Source: Linnemannia hyalina (Eukaryota; Mortierellomycota; Mortierellomycetes; Mortierellales; Mortierellaceae). Taken from it: 64,000 nucleotides of DNA. The notes under the pieces were generated by a model that saw only the letters and a program-made list of their open reading frames with translations, searched no databases and was not told the DNA's origin. This document shows positions 11,056-21,052 of the stretch, piece by piece (within the stretch, counting starts at the first letter, position 1; each line of letters starts with the position of its first letter). Position numbers and translations under genes: made by a program. The stretch lies in contig JAHRHY010000009.1 of NCBI GenBank assembly GCA_019671135.1, positions 62,001-126,000 of the forward strand, in the 5' to 3' direction.

Positions 11056-12573
11056 GGTATGTATGCTTGAGTGTGTAGTGTTGTTGAATATGTTATGAGG
11101 GGTACGGTGTTGAATAGTTGGAGTGTCGGTTGAGGGAGTAGTGTGGAGGAGTTGATCAGGCAGATGACGAGTGCCCTTTTAAAAGATAAAAAGGAGACTT
11201 TTTTGTAGAAGAGAGGAAGGAAGGAAGTGGAGAGAGAGAAGGGGGGGGGGGGGGAGGGGGGGAGGACGGAAGAAGAGGGTGAGATGAAGAAACGGATGAA
11301 GAAGAGTAAGAGAAAGAGATGAAAGAGAGCGCAAGAAAGAGACAGACGCACTCAAACCAAAGGACAACAATACACCTGTTTGGCCCAGCCTGAACCTGCC
11401 AGCCAGCCATCCACGGCCAACACACTCTGCCCAAGTGCGAGCAGGGACATTTCAACCCCTTGCGCCGATTGGTCAATTAGTATATGTTGATTCGTCACGT
11501 GTAAGCACTATATCTGATCGCACCAGCTTCGCGTTGATTAATCAATCCCACATACAAAATTTTCTTGATCACTGATCTCTCAACCATCCCTCCCTTCTCC
11601 CTACTTCCTCGATCATCCGTCAACGCTCCATCTCTCTTATGGTATGTTGAATCTCGCAAGAGGAGAAAAAATGAAAAACACGTCCACCATTCACCTTGAA
11701 GAAAGACACTTCTTGATTTGCTTATGATGTATCGATATTCCGCGTCTAAACTACACTGTTGATTAAACCATCGTGCCTTCCTTGATCTGAAGCAACTCTA
11801 TTATCCCTGTCTCCTTTTTTTTGTTGACGACATGGGAATGGATAACCCAACTGCTGCAATATATCTAACCGATCTATACAGTCCTCTTACTCTCACTCTC
11901 ATCCTGCAGACTTGTATTGAGACTCGAACTGGACGCGGCTTTCAAGGTGTAAAAAAGGTAACAGAGAACACTCCTCGATCCCATCTCCCTACTTTTCCCC
12001 CCTTTATCCAAACAAACACATACTGCCGTTGATGATACGCGATTCTGCAATTCTCACTTCAATGTTGAAGAAGGATGACAAAACAATCACATACACAATT
12101 TACCTCTGAGGCCCATCTCTACAGATCTCACTCTGTGTCGACTCTTTTTGTTGTCACTGGTGAACAACTGGAAGCAAAGAATCAAAAATGTACAAGGGAA
12201 ATGAACAATGCAATTGACACATCCTTCTCTTTCTTTCTTGTCTCTCTTTCTTCTCTCAGGTAACAAATATTTGTTTTGCGCAAGATTAGAAGAAAAAAAA
12301 GGTCTCAGCGATGTTGATCCAAAATAAAAAACGATTGCCAACAACCAAAGAAAAGACTCAATTGCTCGATATTAACTGATAATGCGGAGATTGCATTTTG
12401 ATAAAGAATAAAGCACTTGCAATCTGAATCATTCTGAGGGGTCTGGGACCACAGACAAAATACACTACACAGGTCAATCAATGGTCAAGAAACCGGTACA
12501 ATAATAAGAGATCTCGAAAGAGTTCATTGACCAACACAATCGACAGTAAATAAACTAAAAAGAACTTGGGGGG
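11056..12573. other. Intergenic region with orphan plus-strand splice signals
   Basis: From 11056 to about 11500 lies the epsin promoter, purine-rich on the plus strand with a G-run at 11241-11265. Beyond it, ATG|GTATGT at 11639, a CTGCAG|ACTTG acceptor at 11911, an AAAAAG|GTAACA donor at 11957 and a very strong pyrimidine-rich acceptor ending at 12260 all face the plus strand, but the exons between them encode only a few dozen residues. They could belong to a spliced non-coding RNA or a micropeptide. Confidence 0.4.
11241..11265. repeat. G-rich homopolymer near the epsin promoter
   Basis: G14-A-G7 flanked by GA-rich sequence, about 190 bp upstream of the epsin start. A G-quadruplex is possible in principle. 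Confidence 0.85.
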
Positions 12574-15145
12574 TCACAGAACTTGGCGACAGGCCTTAAG
12601 ACACTCCATGGTGCCCCGGATATGATTGACCAACGCCTGGCTTTCCTTAGGATTATCTGACACCTCGAATGCAGACCGATACATCTCCAGCTTGACCAGG
12701 AGGACAGAGATCGTCTTGTGTGTCGCATGGACAACTGCCTCCTCCTCTGGCGACAAGGGTGTTGGGGCTGGAGGTGCTGGTAGGATAGATGAATGTCCGA
12801 TATGATGCTGATAATGCTGGTGAGAAGAGTGCTGATTGTGTGTGCGGGACGATGATGACCGTTCCTTCTCCGATGGACTGTATCCTGAGGAATTGGAATA
12901 GGTCGAGACTGGGCGCGATGGCGTCGAGTGGTTGGAATGGTTGGAGTGAATGGCAGGGACGGGGGGCACAGGGGGCAGGGACCTGGAACTGAACTCGTTA
13001 ACATGTCCGATCAATTGGATATGGCTGTTCGTCTCCTCATCCTCCGAGGCCAGTTTCTACAGTATCACAAAGGATCGACAGAGAGAGGAAGGAAAATAAT
13101 ATTAATTTCGACTACGTCTGCGTCTACGTCTGTGTCATCTAAGAAAAGGACAACCATGCACAATAGTACCTGAGTATGAATACTCTTTCCCGACCCATCC
13201 TCTCTTTCTCACTCACTGAACACCGATCCCATCATCATCATCATCATTGTAATTCGATTATATTGTCTTCAACTTACATCCAAATCGCTGCTCAAATGCC
13301 GGCTGGCCCTCTGAGGTGGAGGAAGGACAATCGAGCTCGAGACTCGTCCATTCAGATCGCGTGGGGTGCGAGGCGATGTGGTTTTGTATTGCGGCGGCGA
13401 GGATGCACTCAATGGAGGGCTCATCATCACAGACGCTCGTGGGCTGGCTATTGAAGTGGGGGACGTAGGATAAGCGATCGATGAGGCTGGGCCTTGTCCT
13501 TGTCCGCGACTGTGCCCTTGTCCCTGCCCTTGTTCATGTCCCTGTCCCTGCCCTTGTCCCTTTCCAGGCTCTCCGTTGACAGCTGTACGAGGGTCCTTTC
13601 CGCAGGAGACGCATATTTCCTTCTTTTCACGGCTCCTCATCAAAGGCACCTGGATGACAAAACAAGGATTGAGAAAGAGCAATAAAAAACACAATCGTTG
13701 AGTATGCTGAATGTTTGTTTTCTTTTCTTGTTGTTTTGGAGCATTGCTTATTATTGCATGTGAGTTTGAATAAGAAAAAAAAAAAAAAAGTTGGCTTGCC
13801 GCTGCACCTGATGTCGCATCCGTCTCTCTGTCTGTTCTCGCTGTCAACAACAGAGGAGAAAGAAGAACGCTCTCATTTCATGCGGTCGCGCCGGGTGCAC
13901 GAAGGTTAAGAATAATAAACGCTCAGATGAAAAGTTTTTTTCATGGCCTTTGTCGATTGGGATGAACACAAGAAAATAGATAATCGAATCGACCGATTAT
14001 TGACAAGGAAAAACGCAACTGCCCTTTCCATGGCGATAAAAAGAAAATGGACTGGGGTACAAAGAGAAAATGGAGAGGAAAAGAGAGCAATCAAGGTAAT
14101 GCATGCAGCGTAATGCGCCTGACTTTCTACCTCTGGTAAATAGGAAAGAAGGGACGAAGGTAAGAAAAGAAAGAGAAAAAGAAAAAAGCATGGTCCCTAT
14201 TACCTCCCTCCCTTCTCTGCGTCCATTGTTCATCCCAATTACAATTATAAATACACAAATGAAAAATGAAAAATGAAAAAAATAAAAAAAATGCACACCC
14301 AACGACCACAATGGATAATGAAAGAAAAAACCATACAAAGCAAACAAACAAAAATTAAGAGATACATTGCGAAAGAAACTTACCCCATTGCAGGAAAGGT
14401 TGGGACAGGTGTCCTGGAGCATGGTCCATCCTTGAAGCATGCGCTGACCCATCAATCGAGACACCCGCTCATTTTGCTCTCGCTGCGACTCGTGCATCTC
14501 CTGCTCCATTTGTCTGTTGTATGAGCTCTCGTCCGAGTAATACTGGGTGGTCCTGCGACTGTCCAAGCCCTGGTCTGTCTCTCTGTGTTGCTGTTGTGGT
14601 TGCTCGCGATAGTCCTGATAATGTCCCAACTCTTGGACCATGCCTGTGGGAAGAACAGTAGTGCGGGAATGAGGAGGGGGTCTTGAGGGAGGGGTCGGAG
14701 TCGGAGGTGTTGGAGCAAAGGGTTGATTACCCTGCTGGATCATGACTGAGCTGGACGTGGATCGCTTCCTGTCCTTGGGCCGGGGCGTTGGGGGAGGGGA
14801 TGTAGGGGGCATAGTAATCGGTAAGGAGACTAATCCAGAGGCCATCGAGGATGAAGATGATGTCGACGATTTGGCAAAGGGGGGTGGGGTCTTTGGGGGC
14901 ATGGGCAAGGGAGTGGAACTCCTTGGAGGAGGGAGTAGCCGTGATGGGTAGTCTGCCTGGGGCGAGGTCAGTGCTGAGGACGTGGCAGTACCGGATAAAG
15001 GAGTTGGAGGAGGAGGGGACAGAGGACTAGGGACGTAGGGGACTGAGGTTGCGATGGCACGACTGGAAGAAGGAGACCTATATCGACGGATTCCCTCGAG
15101 GGCAGGATCAAGCACAGAGTGGCGATAGGAAGAGTGAGATGCCAT
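12574..15145 (-). CDS. Proline-rich protein with ZNRD2/SSSCA1-type zinc ribbon, 538 aa
   Basis: Three exons (15145-14384, 13649-13278, 13056-12574) close to 539 codons. Residues 1-190 are Ser/Pro-rich with many PPTP/SPPPP runs, SH3/WW-ligand-like. Residues about 228-272 match the Sjogren syndrome/scleroderma autoantigen 1 (Auto_anti-p27, ZNRD2) domain: SRLMGQRMLQGWTMLQDTCP leading into a zinc ribbon with Cys247, Cys252, Cys267 and Cys270, where VPLMRS precedes the second pair as in the family. A GQGQGH repeat follows, then another Ser/Pro-rich region. A C-terminal helical block (residues about 480-538, EEEAVVHATHKTISVLLVKLEMYRSAFE...) looks folded. The animal ZNRD2 protein is only about 200 residues, so this architecture is much larger. 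The family is poorly characterised; I infer a scaffold role. The ribbon is split exactly by an intron. A small extra exon in 13057-13277 cannot be excluded. Confidence 0.8.
13490..13562 (-). repeat. Gly-Gln coding repeat, about 6-bp unit
   Basis: Tandem GGNCAA/GGGCAA units encode (GQ)n with occasional His, Glu, Ser-Arg breaks, just after the zinc ribbon of the ZNRD2-like protein. Confidence 0.8.
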
Positions 15146-15821
15146 GGTAATCGCTTTGAAAAGGAAGGGTGTGTGTGTTCCTGAATTAAAGGAAATAGAG
15201 TTGAACCAAGAATGAAAAGGAGGGAGTGTGCTCGGGGAAGGAAGAGGGGGTAAAGTGAGATGAGGAGAGAAGAGAGATGAGAGAAAAGTGGATGATGGAA
15301 TGATGGAATGATGGAATGATGGAATGAAGGAATGAAAAGAAGAAGGGATGAGAACAGAGAGAAAGAGAGAGAAGGGGAGAAGAGAAGGACAAGGTAAAGG
15401 AGAGGGCGGCAAAGGTTGGAAGAAGAGGGAGAATCAATGAGATAGAGGAGAGAGGGAGAGACAAAGAAAGAGATGATGGATGTGTTTAATGAGAAATGCT
15501 AAAATTAAACCCATCCCCCATGGAAAATTAGATTTCATTTTTCTACAAGGAGGTGCAGCTTACCAAGTTACCTCTCTCTTGAGACTGAAGATGGACGCGT
15601 TGCTTTGGTGACCAAAGCGACACGCGTACGTTCTTTTTTAACTTCTTCGGCCTTCGTCTCTCTCTCCTTCTCTTCTCTCATCCTTCCTTCCTTCCCCACA
15701 CCCCACTCCTCACACGCAAACATAAACAACAATCCTCTCTCTTTGCTCACACACACACACACTCACTCTCACACACAAAACCTACTCACCAACAAGCCAA
15801 CAAAAGAAAAGCAAAAACACC
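15146..15821. other. Divergent promoter region
   Basis: Lies between the starts of the ZNRD2-like gene (minus) and the plus gene at 15822. It is purine-rich on the left and pyrimidine-rich on the right of about 15640, as expected for leaders pointing away from each other. It also holds an 8-bp tandem repeat. Confidence 0.6.
15290..15342. repeat. 8-bp tandem repeat, GATGGAAT unit
   Basis: Four perfect and about two decayed copies of GATGGAAT lie in the shared promoter/leader region of two divergent genes. Confidence 0.85.
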
Positions 15822-16792
15822 ATGGCCAACGATCTCTTCATGTAAGCACTACAAACACGTTCTTTTTGTCCGTGCACACGCAATCAAACATAAAGTTCTT
15901 ACTCCACTTGCTCGTTTGGAACAATTGACAACATACGTAACAAAGTGAAACGATCCTCACCTAGACTTTACATGTGTGATCCACCAAACAGCCTCGTCAA
16001 GCAGGACCGTGAGAACCTTGCCAACCTCACCCGAGGCATCGCTCAGGCCGGCCCGACAACCGCGCCCGACGAGCCAATGATGCCACCAACCTGGGTACTC
16101 GTTTTTCCTGTTTGTCATGAGCTAGTACATTAATGCTTGCTTTCTCGTCAACACTTGTGTACTTTACTTGTTACAGCTGACTCTCCAACCATGTGCTCAC
16201 TTTGTTCGCCAAAAACAAAACAGCGGGATATGATGAATCCCGCGGCCTTTGGCCTCTTGGGGCCTTGTCGGATCACCGTTTGATCCACTGCCGCTCTCGG
16301 TATGTGACTCGTCACCATCACCACGACCGCGACACTTTTATCACTTGTGTCACTTGCCTATCATCGTCGACTCATGGACCCAAGAGCTCTTCTTTTCTCA
16401 CACGTCCAACGCTGTCTGTGCTGTCTGTCGTCAATAGCTCCTTTGCTGCACTCCACGCAGATGAGCCCTTGCTCGGCAACCAAGGTGGCTCATCAGTATA
16501 GCCCGAACACCAGGTCTCTGCTGCCGGTCAAGCTCAACAGAGTGGCCAGCAGGTTATTCAGCAGCCTATGACTTGCAGCCAGCATGTACGCCTGATTCTC
16601 GACACCGCTCAGGATGTCCTGACTCGCATGAAGCAGCAGCAAGGTCTGAAGAAGGATCAGGGAGGAAGCGTTAGTGGTAATGAGGCCAAGGCTCACCAGA
16701 AGGATTGTGGATTCAATGGACCTCGCACCTGTCCCCCCAAGACCAAGAGCGCTGCTGCTTCTGATCATCCCGAGCACCGGCCTGCAATCTAA
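15822..16792 (+). CDS. Unrecognised 162-aa protein; one-base frame break at a G run
   Basis: Exons are 15822-15841, 15992-16094, 16224-16299 and 16502-16792. The start is CACCATGGCC, a strong context. Exons 1 and 2 read MANDLFILVKQDRENLANL and continue to MMPPTW. Exon 3 reads RDMMNPAAFGLLG up to the GGGG at 16259-16262, then hits a stop in that frame; dropping one G restores LVGSPFDPLPLS up to a perfect GTATGT donor. Exon 4 joins in phase (PEHQVSAAGQ) through a helical QHVRLILDTAQDVLTRMKQQQ, and ends at TAA. Coding-like codon use on both sides of the break favours an assembly indel, or a very young lesion, over an old pseudogene. No domain is recognised; the length and the helical C-terminus would fit a small subunit of a larger complex, but that is a guess. 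Confidence 0.55.
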
Positions 16793-17163
16793 AGCATCTC
16801 TTTTTTCTGAGGCTTGGCTCTTCGTGGTCCTACTTGGTTCCATTTTTTTTTTTTTTTTTTTTGCATGCATGGTTTCTTACATCATTGTTTTCTTATGTTC
16901 CTCCACTTGCACCAACCCGCTCTGTTTCATATCTTTGCTGGACACAGACGCACAGACACTCGTTTTAAAACTCTTACGTCGTGACCATCTCATAGCTGCA
17001 CTAAAATACCTAGTCAAACCTTTGGCCTATTGGTTCGGTCATGACTTCAAAGTGATATTTTATTCAAAGGCGTGCAAATCGCACAAGGTTCTGATCAAAT
17101 GACATCTGGCTAACTGACCACTGCAAGAATCGAAAAAACAAGGTGGCAGAGAGAAACAAGAGA
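16793..17163. other. Convergent 3' flanks
   Basis: Space between the plus-strand gene ending at 16792 and the minus-strand SAP-like gene ending at 17164. It contains a T19 run at 16843-16862. No gene is seen. Confidence 0.55.
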
Positions 17164-17415
17164 TCAGTGGGAGCGTTGCTCAAGAATCAAATCGACCAGC
17201 TCGGGCTTCTCGACGACAGCGAGGTGGTTGATGTGGCGCTCGTCTAGCATCTGGAGGAGGTCCTTGGCATGCATGTGCATAAGTTCCTCGCGTGTGTGGT
17301 GGGTAGACGGCGGAGCATGAGCCGAGGTCGAGGTTGCGTTGGTGGTGTCGCCGGCGTTTGCTGTAGCTTTGGCCTGCGTGTTCTCCGATCTGGCGTTCTC
17401 CGATCCGGTGTTCAT
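17164..17415 (-). CDS. Stand-alone SAP-like domain protein, 83 aa
   Basis: A single exon from an ATG at 17413-17415 to TGA at 17164-17166. Residues 1-40 are Ala/Thr/Asn-rich and look disordered. Residues 41-80 form a helix-loop-helix (REELMHMHAKDLLQMLDER, then EKPELVDLILEQ) that is clearly related to the C-terminal domain of the thioredoxin-like protein encoded 170 bp upstream on the same strand (EELMQMRPKELRQILDDRG, EKGDFAKLILDTC). The pattern is that of the SAP/ARMET-C type fold found in MANF and some E3 ligases. It is likely a partial duplication of its neighbour, kept as an independent gene: it has its own Met and a C/A-rich leader in the gap. A pseudogenic exon copy is the alternative, but the frame is clean. 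Confidence 0.65.
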   Translation of the reverse strand: MNTGSENARSENTQAKATANAGDTTNATSTSAHAPPSTHHTREELMHMHAKDLLQMLDERHINHLAVVEKPELVDLILEQRSH

Positions 17416-17584
17416 GTTTGAGAGGAAGGGTGGGGTCTTGATTATATGTGTGTGAAGTTGTGTGTTGAAGTTCTGAGTATGTTACGTTTTGTGAGAGAGT
17501 GTGTGTGTCGTTGAGGAAGTGAGAGGAAGAAAGAGGAAAATGGTAAAAATTGAATGTCGGGCCTATTTATTTGAAACAGAACGC

Positions 17585-18676
17585 CTATTCTTGCTTGTAG
17601 TACTGGGTCTTGACGCAGGTGTCGAGAATCAGCTTGGCAAAGTCGCCCTTCTCTGAGCAACCGACAGTGCGGATACCGCGGTCATCCAGAATCTGTCGCA
17701 ACTCCTTGGGGCGCATCTGCATCAACTCCTCATACGTCTGTGTGATCAAGGGCAACGCAACAGGTTCCTTGCGAGTTGATGTTGCCTTGGCTGCTGCCTC
17801 ATTCAATGTCTTTTCAAACTGGGGATCCATGGGGTGTCCTGAGAACTCAATCTTGTTGTTCACAATCACTGCTGCGAATGGGATTCCGTGCGCACCGCTT
17901 GGCTTAAACACCTCTACCATTTTGAATGGAGTAAGAAGATGCGATCGAATGTCAGAGAAGGATCATGCTTATCCATGCTCCATTAGTTCGTACTTTCAAG
18001 CAACACATATAGATGAAACATCGATGATGGTACGTACTGGCATTGAGCGTCTGGGCCTTGTCGATAACAACTGTGTAGTCCATGTCCTTTTCCTTGACAA
18101 AGTCGCGAATTTTCTATATCGATGACAAACAAGAGCGCGTTCGAGTGAGTTCCTTTCTATCCGTTTCAATCATGTTTCCTTCGCTATCTCCGCAAACCAC
18201 AACTGTGTAATAAGCGTGCTTACGCCTTCATCCTGCTCATTGGTGGCGCCGATAATGGTTACGTCCACATCCTTGAACTTGCGCTGCAGCTCCGAGAGGT
18301 GAGGGATGCTAAACGGTGCAAAGGAGGAAAATGAACCGTAGTCAGACACGAACAAGTCTCTTTCGTACTGGGTATTATGTCTGCAACTCCTGTCGCGTGT
18401 ATGAGTTCCCATTTGTTACCTCTGAAGACATGGTCCACACCAACTATTTCGCAATTTGAAGAGAGACGATAGGTATGTGAGTAAATGTGATATCAAAGCA
18501 ACGCCACACAAGCATGAAAAATAGTAGCCGAGTCCAATTGAAACATACGTGGCCCAGAACTCAAGGACGACGACTTTGGTGCGTCCTTCGGGGACGGGTG
18601 CACCAATGGTGATGGCGGGATCTCCTTTGATGACCAAAAAGTCGTTGATGAATGGGACAACTGCTCCAACGGACAT
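17585..18676 (-). CDS. Thioredoxin-like (TlpA-type) redox protein fused to a C-terminal SAP-like domain, 213 aa
   Basis: Five exons (18676-18549, 18443-18420, 18308-18224, 18113-18038, 17913-17585) close to 214 codons. Residues 1-145 form a thioredoxin fold of the TlpA/peroxiredoxin-like class: VVVLEFWATWCGPC with the redox pair Cys45/Cys48, helix IPHLSELQRKF, strand VDVTIIGAT, KEKDMDYTVVID, and the cis-proline segment GAHGIPFAAVI (Pro116). Residues about 160-205 form a SAP/ARMET-C-like helix-loop-helix (YEELMQMRPKELRQILDD). No signal peptide or transit peptide is evident, so it is probably cytosolic. A disulfide oxidoreductase activity follows from the WCGPC; the substrate is unknown. The active site lies on a 24-nt exon. 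The small neighbour downstream carries a second copy of the C-terminal domain. Confidence 0.85.
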
Positions 18677-19422
18677 TTTGTTTACTGTGATTCAGTGAGT
18701 GAAGGTGTAGACTGTGTAGTGGGTTGAGGTGTGCTATTCCTGTCTTGTTCTGTGTGAGTGTTTTAGCGTGGGTGAATATGAATGTCCTCGGTTGTTGGGA
18801 GTTGTTAGTTTTGTAGTTGATGAGAAGAATGAAAGGAGAAAGGAGAAAGGAGTGAGCCGTGGAGTCTATGTGATTTCTCAGCTGCAAAACTAGAAAGCCA
18901 CCAAATCAGTCTGCCGAAATGGCTTCGCCAATTGTCATCGAAGGGTCCTACTACCCCCTTACTAATAAACCAAAAAAGATCAGCACCAACATGGCAAAGA
19001 CGTTCGCTCATAGACGTGCGCGAATAACTTCCTCAAGTTGTTTGTTGAGGTGTATAGTTTTGCTTTTATAGGCGTTTAGTTACAAGATAATGAACAATTC
19101 TTTTTGGGTGAGAGAAGGAGGGTATAGCTATAAGAATATTTAACAGGGGGGGAGGGGGGTACTACAGAAAAAAGGGAAAAAAGGAAGAAAAGGAAAGAGA
19201 AGGTGGAGTCATGAACAAAGACACAGGAAACATAATGTATCAATGAAAGAGGAGTGTGTGTGTAGGTGTGTGTACTATGTAACAATGGATAAACAAGAAA
19301 AAAGGCAATTATGTAGAAGGTGGAGTGTTGTTTGCAAGTAGGACTGTGGTAGTGGGATATGTTTACAAATGGATGCGGAAGAAAACAAAAGAAAAGTGAA
19401 TAATGAGCTCCAGCAATGATAT
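18677..19422. other. Intergenic region upstream of the thioredoxin-like gene
   Basis: Promoter of the redox gene and 3' flank of the 219-aa gene. Purine-rich on the plus strand with a GGGGGGGAGGGGGG run near 19147-19160. No gene is seen. Confidence 0.5.
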
Positions 19423-21052
19423 TTATCGCACAGCGACAAAGTGGTGCTGCTGGTTCCAGGAAGGAGTCTCGGGAAGAGAGACAATGGAGCCGTTGTCGGG
19501 GTTGACAATGGGGATCCTGGAGGCCATGCGAGGAGGAGAGTACGACGACATCGTAGGGCTGGTCATGCCCATCGAGTACGCTTGCTGATGGTGCTGCTGG
19601 TGCTGGCCCGAGAAGGCATAGGCATGCGATCCGTACATGTTGTTGTAGACCTGCTGCTGCTGTTGCTGCTGTCGGCCCATCGAGGGCATAAAGTTAAAGT
19701 ACGACTCCGAGGGGCCCATCAGTCCACCTGTGGCAGGCGTGGTCGAGCCCGAGTAGCGGCCTCCCTGGCGACCGTTGTTGTTGCCAATGGCAGCAGGAGT
19801 CTTGGGCGCGATGTAAAGAGGCGCACGGCTGTTAGGGTCGACAATGGTGATGGCACGCGAGGCAGGGATGGTGGTGGTTGCGGGAGTGGTGGGCGACACG
19901 GGTGAGGAGCCGCCGCGCTGCTGCTGTTTGGCTTGGTTCTCCTTTTGAGCGAGAATTGAAGCTAGAATAATCTCAGAGAGCTATTTTAATGTCAATGGTG
20001 CGAATGGGTTAGATACGAGTTGAATGGTAGAAATGCATATGTAATTAACTAGTGATATGTTTTGTATGAATGAAAACGCCCAAGGGCAATTGCAATTGCA
20101 AAACCACGCCGATGAAAAAACACAAGAGGAGAGAGAGTTCGATTTGACACCATCACCCACCACACACACATCCACCTCATTTGTGTATGTATGTGTGTAT
20201 GTGTGTGTGTGTGTGTATGTGTGTATGTGTGCCCTGCCACTGCCCCTGGTGTGGGCTGACCCTTCCGCGTGGCACTATGTTTTTATTTTTGTCATTCCTC
20301 CGACTGATTCTTGTTGTTGGTCCAGTATAATGTCGATGTCCTGGTTGATTTGGTTGGTTCAGCTTGTCCGTTTGTTTGTGTTGTGCTGCTGTTAGTTTGT
20401 TTGTTTGTTGACACTCTTGCCCTCAATCTCGTTGAACCCCAACCACTTCTTAAACAAACAGCATCATTTCCCAACCCAATTTCAGAGACAGACAGAAAAA
20501 AAAGAGAGACCCAAGCGTGCATGTGCATGGTCTTGCGTTGTCGTGTTGAGTGTATGTGGATGTCGAAGGCATCGTTGTGAAAATGAAATGACCCGCCTCG
20601 AAGGAATGGACTATCTGTTCACTTGTCTGCGCACGATGATAGTACGGGAAAAGAAAGCATTGCTTTGCGTCGGTACAATACTCGATGTGCCTCTGAAACC
20701 CATGGTGTCTCAAAGAAGGACAATTGAAATAGACAATGCAAGATAGAATGAGAGAAAACGAGGGAAAAGAGAAAAGAGAAAAGAGAACGGTAAGGAAAGA
20801 AAAGGGAAGGGGTGCTCTGTACCTCTTTGGCGGTCAGACTCGGGCAAAAGTCGAGATCATCATCAAAGCACTTGGCAGCTTCCTGGCTGAGGCGGAACTG
20901 TTCGAGATGGAGGACTGTGTCATGGAATTGAGTGGAGAATAGGGAGAATAATCGGTGGATTAGCTGTCGTGATCTAGAAGAAACGCAACAAGGGATTGAA
21001 AGCAGCACAGAACAGGGAGTGAAAAGAAGATAAAAAACGTACCTTGAGCCAT
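19423..21052 (-). CDS. Unrecognised protein with short conserved-looking N-terminus and Gln/Ser/Pro-rich body, 219 aa
   Basis: Model: a ten-base first exon ATGGCTCAAG (21052-21043), then 20914-20823, then 19980-19423, giving 220 codons in phase. The N-terminal 50 residues are well ordered and acidic-amphipathic: VLHLEQFRLSQEAAKCFDDD, LDFCPSLTAKE, LSEIILASILAQKENQ. The remainder is disordered: SPTTPATTTIPASR, PLYIAPKTPAA, a Gln-rich stretch (MGRQQQQQQQVYNNMYGSH), and a His/Gln patch. It ends PETPSWNQQHHFVAVR. The first exon is tiny, so the exact start is the weakest point; a different acceptor at 20970 region breaks the frame. The second intron is 842 nt and carries a TG/TATG microsatellite. 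Ordered N-terminus plus disordered tail suggests an adaptor. Function unknown. Confidence 0.6.
20175..20235 (+). repeat. (TG)n/(TGTA)n microsatellite in an intron
   Basis: An alternating GTGT/GTAT stretch inside the long intron of the 219-aa gene, preceded by an ACACAC run at 20158-20170; the two could form a hairpin. Confidence 0.8.

Noticed and set aside
13997..14383. Read-through of the first ZNRD2-like exon into a Phe/Cys-rich 129-residue tail
   Set aside because: A GTAAGT donor follows the first Cys pair, and the spliced product supplies the second Cys pair of the ribbon.
16502..16792. In-frame TAG before PEHQVSA read as a nonsense mutation
   Set aside because: The TAG is the splice acceptor of the last intron and the phases agree, so it is not a stop.
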